This document shows positions 43,783 to 50,841 of a stretch of DNA of 64,000 nucleotides, in pieces. Location of the stretch: positions 424,307-488,306 of the forward strand of contig NZ_JBLFEN010000003.1 of NCBI RefSeq assembly GCF_047345485.1, given 5' to 3'. The DNA is from Jejuia sp047345485. GTDB lineage: Bacteria > Bacteroidota > Bacteroidia > Flavobacteriales > Flavobacteriaceae. How positions within the stretch are numbered: the first letter of the stretch is position 1; each line of letters opens with the position of its first letter. The notes under the pieces were generated by a model. The model had not been told where the DNA came from, did no database searches, and saw only the letters and a program-made list of their open reading frames with translations. The translations under genes were made by a program, and so were the position numbers.

Positions 43783-44016
43783 TTATCCCCCTGAAAAAGG
43801 CGGTAATAATGCAATTTCATTTCCTGTTAATTTTGTGTCTAATCCTACTAATTCCTGATTTTGGGCTACTTTAAAATTTTTGTTGTTCAATGAGTTATAT
43901 ATTGAATACAATTGTTCTAAAAGTTCTGAAATAGAAGTTCCAGAGACTTCTAGCTGTTCTTCGTTTTTGTTTGTCACTTCAGCTATTTGACCAAAATATT
44001 TAATAGTAATCAGCAT
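43783..44016 (-). CDS. moaD: Molybdopterin synthase sulfur carrier subunit MoaD
   Basis: A 77-residue ubiquitin-like protein that ends LLPPFSGG; the terminal Gly-Gly is the thiocarboxylate site. N-terminus MLITIKYFGQIAEVT is typical. Its first 17 bases overlap the end of mobA, suggesting translational coupling. No MoeB-like activating enzyme is encoded in the window. Confidence 0.92.
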   Translation of the reverse strand: MLITIKYFGQIAEVTNKNEEQLEVSGTSISELLEQLYSIYNSLNNKNFKVAQNQELVGLDTKLTGNEIALLPPFSGG

Positions 44017-44584
44017 TTTGTATCTGTTTAAATTCTTCTTTAGTATTTATGTTCATTGTGGTATTTTCAAATGCCTTATCTAAAACTACATTTTTAAATT
44101 GGCAACTTTTAATAGCTATTCTCAATCGGCGTTCATCTTTCTTTAAAAACTTATGAAAAACGCCAGCAATGCTCTTTTTATAGATGGCTACTAACGGCAT
44201 AGACTTACCATAACTTTCAGCTTGAATAATTTCAGAGGTGTCATCGATAGCATCAATTAGTTTTTTCAAAGCTTCCGATGTAATTAATGGAATATCGCAA
44301 CTTAAAACCAAATTATATTCTGTTTTTGAGGTTTGCAATCCAGAATAAATCCCAGAAACCGGACCAGCATTTTTTATAGCATCTGTAATGCGTTTATAAC
44401 CAAAAACATCATACTCTGGATTATCTGAAACAATAATTATTTTTGAAACTAAAGGTTTTAGCGCATCAATGCTATATTGTACGAAAGATTTATTATTCAA
44501 TATTAAAAACCCTTTGTCTGTACCCATACGAGAGCTTTTACCGCCTGCCAAAATAATACCTGTTATGTATTTTTTCCGTATCAT
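44000..44584 (-). CDS. mobA: Molybdenum cofactor guanylyltransferase MobA
   Basis: A 194-residue nucleotidyltransferase with the signature GIILAGGKSSRMGTDKG at about 9-25 and LSCDIPLIT for the metal-binding aspartate region. MobA attaches GMP to Mo-molybdopterin, giving the bis-MGD form used by the nitrate reductase family. It follows the TauE gene by 1 base and overlaps moaD by 17. Confidence 0.93.
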   Translation of the reverse strand: MIRKKYITGIILAGGKSSRMGTDKGFLILNNKSFVQYSIDALKPLVSKIIIVSDNPEYDVFGYKRITDAIKNAGPVSGIYSGLQTSKTEYNLVLSCDIPLITSEALKKLIDAIDDTSEIIQAESYGKSMPLVAIYKKSIAGVFHKFLKKDERRLRIAIKSCQFKNVVLDKAFENTTMNINTKEEFKQIQNADYY

Positions 44585-44585
44585 A

Positions 44586-45326
44586 TTAAGTGAATATTAA
44601 TTTAGCACAGGCTATAATTAAAACAAAAGCTAATATGTATCGTAAACTTTGATTGTTAATTTTTTTACTACCATAAAAACCACCTAAAACACCTCCAATT
44701 AAGGCAATCCCAACCAATAGGAAAGAGCCACTTTCAATAGATACACCACTTTTAAGTTGGCCTGCCAAACCAGCTGCGGAATTTACCCAAATGAATAGGG
44801 CCGAAACTGCCGCAGCTTCTTTCATTTTCCCCCAATGCAAGAGTAAAATAATAGGCGTTAGTATAATACCGCCACCAATACCAATGAGTCCAGAAAAGAA
44901 TCCAATAATGCCACCAACTATAAGTCCTTGCCAAAGTTTTACTTCTTTAATAGTGTTACTTTCTTTTCCAAAAACATTCAGCATTTTTAGAATTGCAAAA
45001 ATGAGTAAAATAGCTAAGATCTTTTTGTAAATAGATGAATCAACTTCTAAAGTACCTCCTAAATACGCCAACGGAATAGAAGCTGTAGCAAATGATAAAA
45101 AAAGCTTCTTATTGAAAAACCCTTCTCTATAATAATAGTAAAACGCTATACCAGCTACAAAGATATTAAGTAATAGCGCTGTAGGCTTCATAGTTTCTGC
45201 TGCGAATGAAAACAAAGCCATTAAAGCTAAATAACCACTTGCGCCTCCATGTCCAACGCTTGCATACAAAAAGGATACTACGGGTAGTATGAGTAAAAAG
45301 ATGTATATGTTTTCTGTTTGTAGCAT
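44586..45326 (-). CDS. TauE/SafE family anion exporter
   Basis: A 246-residue membrane protein with about 8 helices. The GHGGASGYLALMALF and GFFSGLIGIGGGIILTPI segments are the duplicated glycine-rich motifs of the TauE/SafE family, which moves sulfite, sulfoacetate or other organic anions. It sits inside the Mo-cofactor series, one base upstream of mobA. A role in sulfur or oxyanion handling linked to cofactor synthesis is possible, but the substrate cannot be read from sequence. Confidence 0.85.
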   Translation of the reverse strand: MLQTENIYIFLLILPVVSFLYASVGHGGASGYLALMALFSFAAETMKPTALLLNIFVAGIAFYYYYREGFFNKKLFLSFATASIPLAYLGGTLEVDSSIYKKILAILLIFAILKMLNVFGKESNTIKEVKLWQGLIVGGIIGFFSGLIGIGGGIILTPIILLLHWGKMKEAAAVSALFIWVNSAAGLAGQLKSGVSIESGSFLLVGIALIGGVLGGFYGSKKINNQSLRYILAFVLIIACAKLIFT

Positions 45327-45331
45327 GTATT

Positions 45332-45369
45332 AGTGCCTAAAGTACTTAAAGTTAAAAGTGTCTAAAGTT
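45332..45369. repeat. TAAAGTG-type repeat cluster at the end of the four-helix-bundle gene
   Basis: Several copies of a CTAAAGT/TTAAAGT word in series (CCTAAAGTACTTAAAGTT, GTGTCTAAAGTT). It overlaps the stop codon of the four-helix-bundle gene. The inverse arrangement lies on its other side at 45716-45768. Confidence 0.65.
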
Positions 45370-45715
45370 TGTTTGAAATGGACGTGAAAAGTGCTAAAAG
45401 TTCTTTGGCTTCTTTTATTATTGGATTTAATTTTGCGTGTTCCACCCAATTCAAATCGTTTATTATTTCTAACCAATATTCAGTTTCACTAGCTTCACTT
45501 TCAGATATTTTTATTTTATTTTTAAAATCACGTTTACTTCGAGACCTATTCGCTTCACGATAATTAGCGCCAACACTTGTGCCTGATTTGGTTATCTGAT
45601 TTTTAATAACTTTTGCTTCAATTGAGTTAGGTAAAGCACTAGATAATTTTATAACAGAAATACCAAATTGCCTCGTCCTGTATTCCAATTTTTTCGCAAA
45701 CTCCTTATTATTCAT
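45362..45715 (-). CDS. Four-helix-bundle protein (23S rRNA intervening-sequence type)
   Basis: A 117-residue helical protein of the four-helix-bundle/S23 family: FGISVIKLSSALPNS, SGTSVGANYREANRSRSKRDF and ISESEASETEYWLEI are characteristic. The first known members are encoded within intervening sequences of 23S rRNA genes; function is unknown. Here it interrupts the Mo-cofactor series between modE-like and TauE genes. It is tightly bracketed by inverted clusters of TAAAGTG-like words that touch both its start and stop codons, so it looks like a mobile insertion. Confidence 0.85.
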   Translation of the reverse strand: MNNKEFAKKLEYRTRQFGISVIKLSSALPNSIEAKVIKNQITKSGTSVGANYREANRSRSKRDFKNKIKISESEASETEYWLEIINDLNWVEHAKLNPIIKEAKELLALFTSISNKL

Positions 45716-45768
45716 TACTTTTTAACTTTAGTCACTTTAAATACTTCTAACTTTAGACACTTAAAGTA
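45716..45768. repeat. CTTTA-type repeat cluster before the four-helix-bundle gene
   Basis: The words AACTTTAGTCACTTTAA, TAACTTTAGACACTTAAAG appear in series, inverted relative to the cluster at 45332-45369. It abuts the start codon of the four-helix-bundle gene and covers the stop codon of the ModE-like gene (45761-45763). Confidence 0.65.
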
Positions 45769-46099
45769 ATTCAATTCTTGCTAATTCCTTGTCCAAAAAC
45801 TTCCAACAATTCCTATTAATCTCATCAAAAGCAACAACAAGCGATTTTCCATATTCAGTAAGTTCTGCACCTCCGCCACCTTTACCACCAATACTGTTTA
45901 TAGTTACAGGCTTTTTGGCCGATTTATTCACAGAGTCTAAGAGTTGCCACGCTTTTTTATAGGATATATTTAGAGACTTTGCAGCTTTAGATAACGACCC
46001 TGTTTCTTGAATGGCTTTTAGTAAATGCACTCTACCTTCACCCAGAAGCACATTATTGTCTGCTTCAATCCAAATTCGGCTTTTTATTTTGTATCCCAT
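45761..46099 (-). CDS. ModE-like winged-helix regulator (N-terminal domain only)
   Basis: A 112-residue winged-helix protein like the DNA-binding part of ModE: GRVHLLKAIQETGSLSKAAKSLNISYKKAWQLLD, here seen as ETGSLSKAAKSL and SYKKAWQLLD, with IGGKGGGGAELTEYG as the wing. There is no C-terminal molbindin domain, so molybdate sensing must come from elsewhere or be absent. It starts 9 bases after moeA and probably regulates Mo-cofactor or molybdate genes. Confidence 0.87.
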   Translation of the reverse strand: MGYKIKSRIWIEADNNVLLGEGRVHLLKAIQETGSLSKAAKSLNISYKKAWQLLDSVNKSAKKPVTINSIGGKGGGGAELTEYGKSLVVAFDEINRNCWKFLDKELARIELL

Positions 46100-46108
46100 A
46101 AGTGTATT

Positions 46109-47287
46109 TTAGTTTGGTAATAAAATGACTTCCAACTCAGTTCCGATTTTAATTGTTGTAAGTTCAGCAGGCGCAAATACCAAAGCGTTAGCTACCGCAA
46201 AGGTCTGTAACATCGATGAGTTTTGACCGTCTAAAATTTCAACCTTTCCGTTATTATAAATCCCTTTTAAAAATTGAGGGCGATCTCCTCGTTTTTCAAA
46301 AGTACTAGTAGATGTTACTTTAACTCTGGGTAATTCCAAAACCTCACGATTCATAAATTGTTGCAACGTGATATAAACATAGATATAAAAACAAGACAAT
46401 GCCGCGGCAGGATTCCCAGGAAGTGCAAAGACCTTAGTTTCATTCTTTTTTCCAAAAAATAAAGGCTTACCAGGTTTCTGTTTTACCTTATAAAAAAGTT
46501 CTTCAACTTTTAATTCAATAAGCGCTTTTCCAACAAAATCGTAATCGCCAACGGAGATTCCACCTGTAATTAATACCAAATCATTGTCATTTAACGCTGT
46601 ATCTAATGTTTCAATGGTTTTTGTGTAATCATCTTCAACTTTATAAAGTGTAACATCATAAAACTTCAAATTATAAAGTGCGCTCAATAACATTTTAGAG
46701 TTACTTTCATAAATTTTGCCGTATGCAAGGTCTTCACCAGGTGCTATTAGTTCATTTCCAGTAGTTACAATCCCTATATTTGGTTTTTTAAAAACCGAAA
46801 CTTCAGTAATTCCCAAAGACAGTAAATAGCCAATTGCAGCAGGTGTGAGTTTAGTGCCTTTTTTAAGAGCAATATTTCCAGTTTTTACTTGCTCACCTAA
46901 AGGGCGAATATTAAGTTCTGTTTTAATTTGGTGAGAAATAGTAATCGTATCACTATTTACTGTCACTTTTTCCTGCATCATTACCGCATCTGCAGAATCA
47001 GGGACAGGAGCACCAGTAAAAATTCTAACTGCATCACCCTGTTTTAATTTAAGTGCATGTCCATCACCAGCTTTAATTTCTCCAATTAAATTATAACTTA
47101 AGTTTTCGTGTAAATTTAGTGCATACCCATCCATAGCCGATTGTCGAAAAGGAGGCATGTTGATAGGAGAGAAGATGTCTTCAAACAATTCATAACCACC
47201 AGCTTTTTCAACCTTTTTTATAGTTGACTGCAGCAGTGGTTTGCCGTTTTCTTTTACAATGGAAATAGCTTCAGCAATAGAAATCAT
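46109..47287 (-). CDS. moeA: Molybdopterin molybdenumtransferase MoeA
   Basis: A 392-residue enzyme that inserts molybdate into adenylylated molybdopterin. Signature segments are PPFRQSAMDGYAL, GAPVPDSADAVMMQE, TGNELIAPGE, TGGISVGDYDFV and ALPGNPAAALSCFY. Length is normal. It is the first gene of the minus-strand Mo-cofactor series, and its promoter region faces the Crp/Fnr gene at 47523. The intergenic DNA carries a palindromic box also seen before the nitrate reductase gene. Confidence 0.94.
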   Translation of the reverse strand: MISIAEAISIVKENGKPLLQSTIKKVEKAGGYELFEDIFSPINMPPFRQSAMDGYALNLHENLSYNLIGEIKAGDGHALKLKQGDAVRIFTGAPVPDSADAVMMQEKVTVNSDTITISHQIKTELNIRPLGEQVKTGNIALKKGTKLTPAAIGYLLSLGITEVSVFKKPNIGIVTTGNELIAPGEDLAYGKIYESNSKMLLSALYNLKFYDVTLYKVEDDYTKTIETLDTALNDNDLVLITGGISVGDYDFVGKALIELKVEELFYKVKQKPGKPLFFGKKNETKVFALPGNPAAALSCFYIYVYITLQQFMNREVLELPRVKVTSTSTFEKRGDRPQFLKGIYNNGKVEILDGQNSSMLQTFAVANALVFAPAELTTIKIGTELEVILLPN

Positions 47288-47441
47288 AAAAATTTTCGTT
47301 ATATCCTAGCAAATATAGCGATTTTCGTGGTAGATGTTATTGCATCTTCTTGTAGAAACAAAAAATATTAAAAAATATAAATATTTAAATCTTTAATTTT
47401 AGATATTCAAATTAAAAGGTAATCGAATTTATCAACTTCGT

Positions 47442-47490
47442 AAAAATAAGTAATTAAAGGTCAAAAACTAAGTATTATTACTTATTTTTG
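47442..47490 (+). promoter_or_regulatory. Crp/Fnr promoter with palindromic box and wider inverted repeat
   Basis: TAAGTATTATTACTTA at 47469-47484 is a perfect palindrome whose last two bases are the start of TATTTTTG (47483-47490), a TAnnTTTG -7 element 32 bases before the ATG. In addition AAAAATAAGTAAT (47442-47454) and ATTACTTATTTTT (47477-47489) form a perfect 13-base inverted repeat. The same box, overlapping the -7 by the same two bases, is present before the nitrate reductase gene. Confidence 0.65.
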
Positions 47491-47522
47491 AAACATAACG
47501 CTAGATTATATCTAGAGTAGCT

Positions 47523-48260
47523 ATGTTAAAAAAAAACACAAAATTTCGTTCGTTAAAAGATACTTCATGTGCATCATGCGAGAATATCAATTGTATTTTA
47601 AAAAGAAATCTCACTATTCTTAAAGATTCTCATTTAATACAGAATAAAAGTACATTACCTTGTAAAAAAGGGCAACAATTTATAATGGAAGGGGCGCCAG
47701 TAAACGGACTCTTTTTTATTTTAAAAGGCACAGTAAAAGTTTTTAGAACGGGTATTAATGGTCGTGAGCAAATTGTAAGATTTGCCAAAGAAGGTGAAAT
47801 TATTGGGCATCGTGGTTTTGGTACTGAAGAGTATTATTCTATAGGAGCTATTGCATTAAAAGATACAGTATTATGTTATTTTTCTAAAGAAAGCCTGCAG
47901 GAAGCACTTCTTGTAAACCCTAAGTTTTCGTTTGATATGATGTTGTTTTATGCCAACGAGCTTAACAGAAGTGAAAATAAAGTTAAATCTATCTCGCAAA
48001 TGACGGTTCGTGAGAGGGTTATAGATACTCTGTTATACATACACCGTAAGTTTGGCGATTTAAACGGATTTATAAATTTGCCACTTAGCCGAAAAGAATA
48101 TGCCGATTATGCAGGCACCACAGAAGAGCAAGTTATTCGGGTATTCTCAGCATTAAAAAAAGAAAAGTTGATTACGGCACAAGGTAAAAAAATTGGTATA
48201 AGCGATAGGCAAATCCTTAAAAATGAAATAAATGATCATAATTATTTCTTAGACACTTAG
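47523..48260 (+). CDS. Crp/Fnr family transcriptional regulator with N-terminal cysteines
   Basis: A 245-residue regulator. A cyclic-nucleotide-binding-type beta-roll (about 35-150) with GLFFILKGTVKVF is followed by a helix-turn-helix near 190-220 (LSRKEYADYAGTTEEQVIRVF). Cysteines 16, 19 and 24 (C-x2-C-x4-C), plus Cys47, lie where FNR carries its [4Fe-4S] ligands (C-x2-C-x5-C in E. coli), so a redox- or NO-sensitive cluster is possible. Divergent to moeA. A palindrome with Crp/Fnr-like 5-4-5 symmetry overlaps its own promoter, suggesting autoregulation. Confidence 0.87.
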   Translation: MLKKNTKFRSLKDTSCASCENINCILKRNLTILKDSHLIQNKSTLPCKKGQQFIMEGAPVNGLFFILKGTVKVFRTGINGREQIVRFAKEGEIIGHRGFGTEEYYSIGAIALKDTVLCYFSKESLQEALLVNPKFSFDMMLFYANELNRSENKVKSISQMTVRERVIDTLLYIHRKFGDLNGFINLPLSRKEYADYAGTTEEQVIRVFSALKKEKLITAQGKKIGISDRQILKNEINDHNYFLDT

Positions 48261-48453
48261 GTGTTTTTAATAGCTTTTTTATGTCCAAACTCGGGTGTGT
48301 ATGTGCTCATCAGTCCTATTTAACTAAGTATTTGTTTGTCATCAAATAATCTCAAATTAAGTTAAAAACTAGTTAATAAAAGTCTGGTTATACCACTTTT
48401 AAATACGAGTAATTTTTAAAATATTCCTTTACTTTGCAACTCAATATTTAATT

Positions 48454-49635
48454 ATGAGTCAAGAAGTTTCTAAACGTTATGCACAACGCGGTGTTTCCGC
48501 TTCAAAAGAAGATGTACATAACGCTATTAAAAATATCGATAAGGGATTATTTCCAAAGGCATTTTGTAAAATAGTACCAGATTATTTAACTAATGATGAG
48601 GATTATTGTTTGATAATGCATGCCGATGGTGCAGGTACAAAATCATCTTTAGCATATATGTATTGGAAAGAAACTGGTGATGTATCCGTTTGGAAGGGGA
48701 TAGCGCAAGATGCACTTATTATGAATATTGACGATTTATTGTGTGTAGGCGCAACAGATAACATCATGCTATCTTCTACTATAGGTCGAAATAAAAATAT
48801 AATAACAGGAGATGTAATATCTGCAATTATAAATGGAACAGAAGAATTAATTGAAGATTTAAAATCTTTTGGTGTTACCATACATTCTACAGGAGGCGAA
48901 ACTGCCGATGTTGGCGATTTGGTACGTACCATTATTGTTGACTCTACAGTAACTGCAAGACTAAAACGTAGTGATGTAATAGATAATGCCAATATAAAAC
49001 CTGGTGATGTTATTGTGGGTTTAGAAAGTTTTGGGCAGGCTACTTATGAGAAAGCATATAACGGCGGTATGGGGAGTAATGGTTTAACTTCTGCGCGCCA
49101 TGATGTGTTTCATAAATATTTAGCTGAAAAATATCCTGAAAGTTTTGATGCAGCAGTTCCTGAAGATTTGGTGTATTCTGGTAATGTAAAATTAACAGAT
49201 ACTGTAGATGAAGCACCACTAGATGCAGGTAAATTAGTACTATCGCCAACGCGTACTTATGCACCTATTATCAAAGCTATTTTATCTAACTATAAAAGTG
49301 ATAAAATTCATGGTATGATACATTGTTCAGGAGGTGCTCAAACTAAAATTTTGCATTTTATAGATAATTTACATATTGTAAAAGATAATATGTTTGCAGT
49401 ACCACCATTATTTAAATTGATACAAGAACAATCTAAAACAGATTGGAAAGAAATGTATCAAGTGTTTAATTGCGGACACAGAATGGAACTTTATGTATCT
49501 CCCGACATAGCAAATGATATTATTGAAATCTCAAAATCATTTAATGTAGATGCTAAGGTAATTGGTAGGGTAGAAGCTTCAGAAAAAAAAGAGCTTACAA
49601 TAAAAAGTGAATATGGGGAGTTTGTATATTCATAA
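48454..49635 (+). CDS. purM: Phosphoribosylformylglycinamidine cyclo-ligase (AIR synthase)
   Basis: A 393-residue protein of the PurM/AIR synthase fold: YAQRGVSASKEDVHNAI near the start, HADGAGTKSSLAY, DDLLCVGA, TGGETADVGD and FNCGHRMELYV near the end. It catalyses ATP-dependent closure of FGAM to aminoimidazole ribotide in purine synthesis. Length fits the longer Bacteroidetes form. It stands alone; TACTTTGC at about 48431-48438 may be a slightly short -7 element. Confidence 0.87.
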   Translation: MSQEVSKRYAQRGVSASKEDVHNAIKNIDKGLFPKAFCKIVPDYLTNDEDYCLIMHADGAGTKSSLAYMYWKETGDVSVWKGIAQDALIMNIDDLLCVGATDNIMLSSTIGRNKNIITGDVISAIINGTEELIEDLKSFGVTIHSTGGETADVGDLVRTIIVDSTVTARLKRSDVIDNANIKPGDVIVGLESFGQATYEKAYNGGMGSNGLTSARHDVFHKYLAEKYPESFDAAVPEDLVYSGNVKLTDTVDEAPLDAGKLVLSPTRTYAPIIKAILSNYKSDKIHGMIHCSGGAQTKILHFIDNLHIVKDNMFAVPPLFKLIQEQSKTDWKEMYQVFNCGHRMELYVSPDIANDIIEISKSFNVDAKVIGRVEASEKKELTIKSEYGEFVYS

Positions 49636-49704
49636 ACATATATCAAATTATTCTAACGGAATGATTTTTGAAGATATGGTGTTTTTCAATCAAATCAAAT
49701 AATC

Positions 49705-50664
49705 ATGAGACAACTTTTTGTAGCCCTCATTATATGTTTTATTCAATGCTCTTTTGCTCAGCCAGATTCACTATACATCATAGAAAAAAAAGCTTATGAT
49801 GGTCCGCAATGGAAACAAAACCAAAAAGCAAGTATAGATATTAGCCAGGTAAGTTTTACAAATTGGAATGCTGGTGGTACAAACTCAATTTCGGCATTAT
49901 TAGGCTATCAATATACCGCTAACTACAAGGATAAATTTTTCTTTTGGAACAATGGACTTAGAGTTGGTTATGGTGTAAATAAACAAGAAGACAGAGAATT
50001 ACGTAAAACAGATGATATTTTTGAGATTACATCAAATCTAGGGTATCAGCCTACTAATGATTCTAAGTGGTTTTATTCTGCACGTTTTAATTTTAAAACA
50101 CAGCTTACTGAAGGATTTAGATATCCTGACACGGAAAATCCTATTTCTAGGCTATTAGCACCGGGGTATTTATTTTTTGGTGGTGGTATGGAATACGGTA
50201 AAAATATAGAAGAACTGTCTTTTTACCTATCACCTTTAACACTTAAGGCAACGTTTGTATTAGATCAAGAGTTAGCTAATGCGGGTTCGTTTGGTGTAGA
50301 TCCAGCTATTTTTGATGAAAACGGTAACATTGTTAGAGAAGGGAGCAATTTAAGGCGAGAAGTAGGAGTGCTTATAACTAATAGTTACGCTATAGCACTT
50401 GCTAAAAATATAAAAGCAACACATTTACTAAGTGTTTATACAGACTACATTAATAACTTTGGAAATGTAGATGTGGATTGGAGATTGAATTTTGATTTTA
50501 AAGTGAATAATTTTGTGCGTGCTACTTTAGAGTCTCATTTAAAATATGACGATGATGTAAAAACTTTAGAACCATCAGCAACTGTAGAAGGCGAGTTTGA
50601 CGAAGCAGGAGCAAGAATACAATGGAAACAGTTTTTAGGTATAGGTTTTGCAGTAGATTTTTAA
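49705..50664 (+). CDS. DUF3078 outer-membrane-type protein
   Basis: A 319-residue exported protein with signal peptide (1-18, ending CSFA). The segment WKQNQKASIDISQVSFTNWN followed by AGGTNSISAL is the hallmark of DUF3078. The rest consists of amphipathic beta-strands (YQYTANYKDKFFFWNNGLRV), suggesting an outer-membrane barrel. Function unknown. It follows purM by 69 bases. Confidence 0.85.
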   Translation: MRQLFVALIICFIQCSFAQPDSLYIIEKKAYDGPQWKQNQKASIDISQVSFTNWNAGGTNSISALLGYQYTANYKDKFFFWNNGLRVGYGVNKQEDRELRKTDDIFEITSNLGYQPTNDSKWFYSARFNFKTQLTEGFRYPDTENPISRLLAPGYLFFGGGMEYGKNIEELSFYLSPLTLKATFVLDQELANAGSFGVDPAIFDENGNIVREGSNLRREVGVLITNSYAIALAKNIKATHLLSVYTDYINNFGNVDVDWRLNFDFKVNNFVRATLESHLKYDDDVKTLEPSATVEGEFDEAGARIQWKQFLGIGFAVDF

Positions 50665-50784
50665 TCTATAAACAAATTTTTTGTTAACTTTTTAGTGTTA
50701 ATAAAATCATAATCACCTTGTTTTGAGTTGATTGTGTAGTTTTTGTTGTAAACTTTATGATTTTTATCATGTAAAAAATGAAAT

Positions 50785-50792
50785 TATTTTTG
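50785..50792 (+). promoter_or_regulatory. -7 promoter element before nrdJ
   Basis: TATTTTTG matches TAnnTTTG and lies 49 bases before the ATG at 50842. No clear -33 partner. No cobalamin riboswitch-like sequence was recognised in the 177-base gap. Confidence 0.5.
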
Positions 50793-50841
50793 TTGTTTTA
50801 CAATTCGAAAAATTAATCCATCAATTTTATATTTAATAGTA

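Noticed and set aside
48603..48992. Open frame antisense to purM
   Set aside because: Contained within the purM coding sequence, without any protein-like motif or start context.
50665..50841. Possible cobalamin riboswitch before the B12-dependent ribonucleotide reductase
   Set aside because: The gap is only 177 AT-rich bases, and I could find no B12-box-like or paired core sequence.
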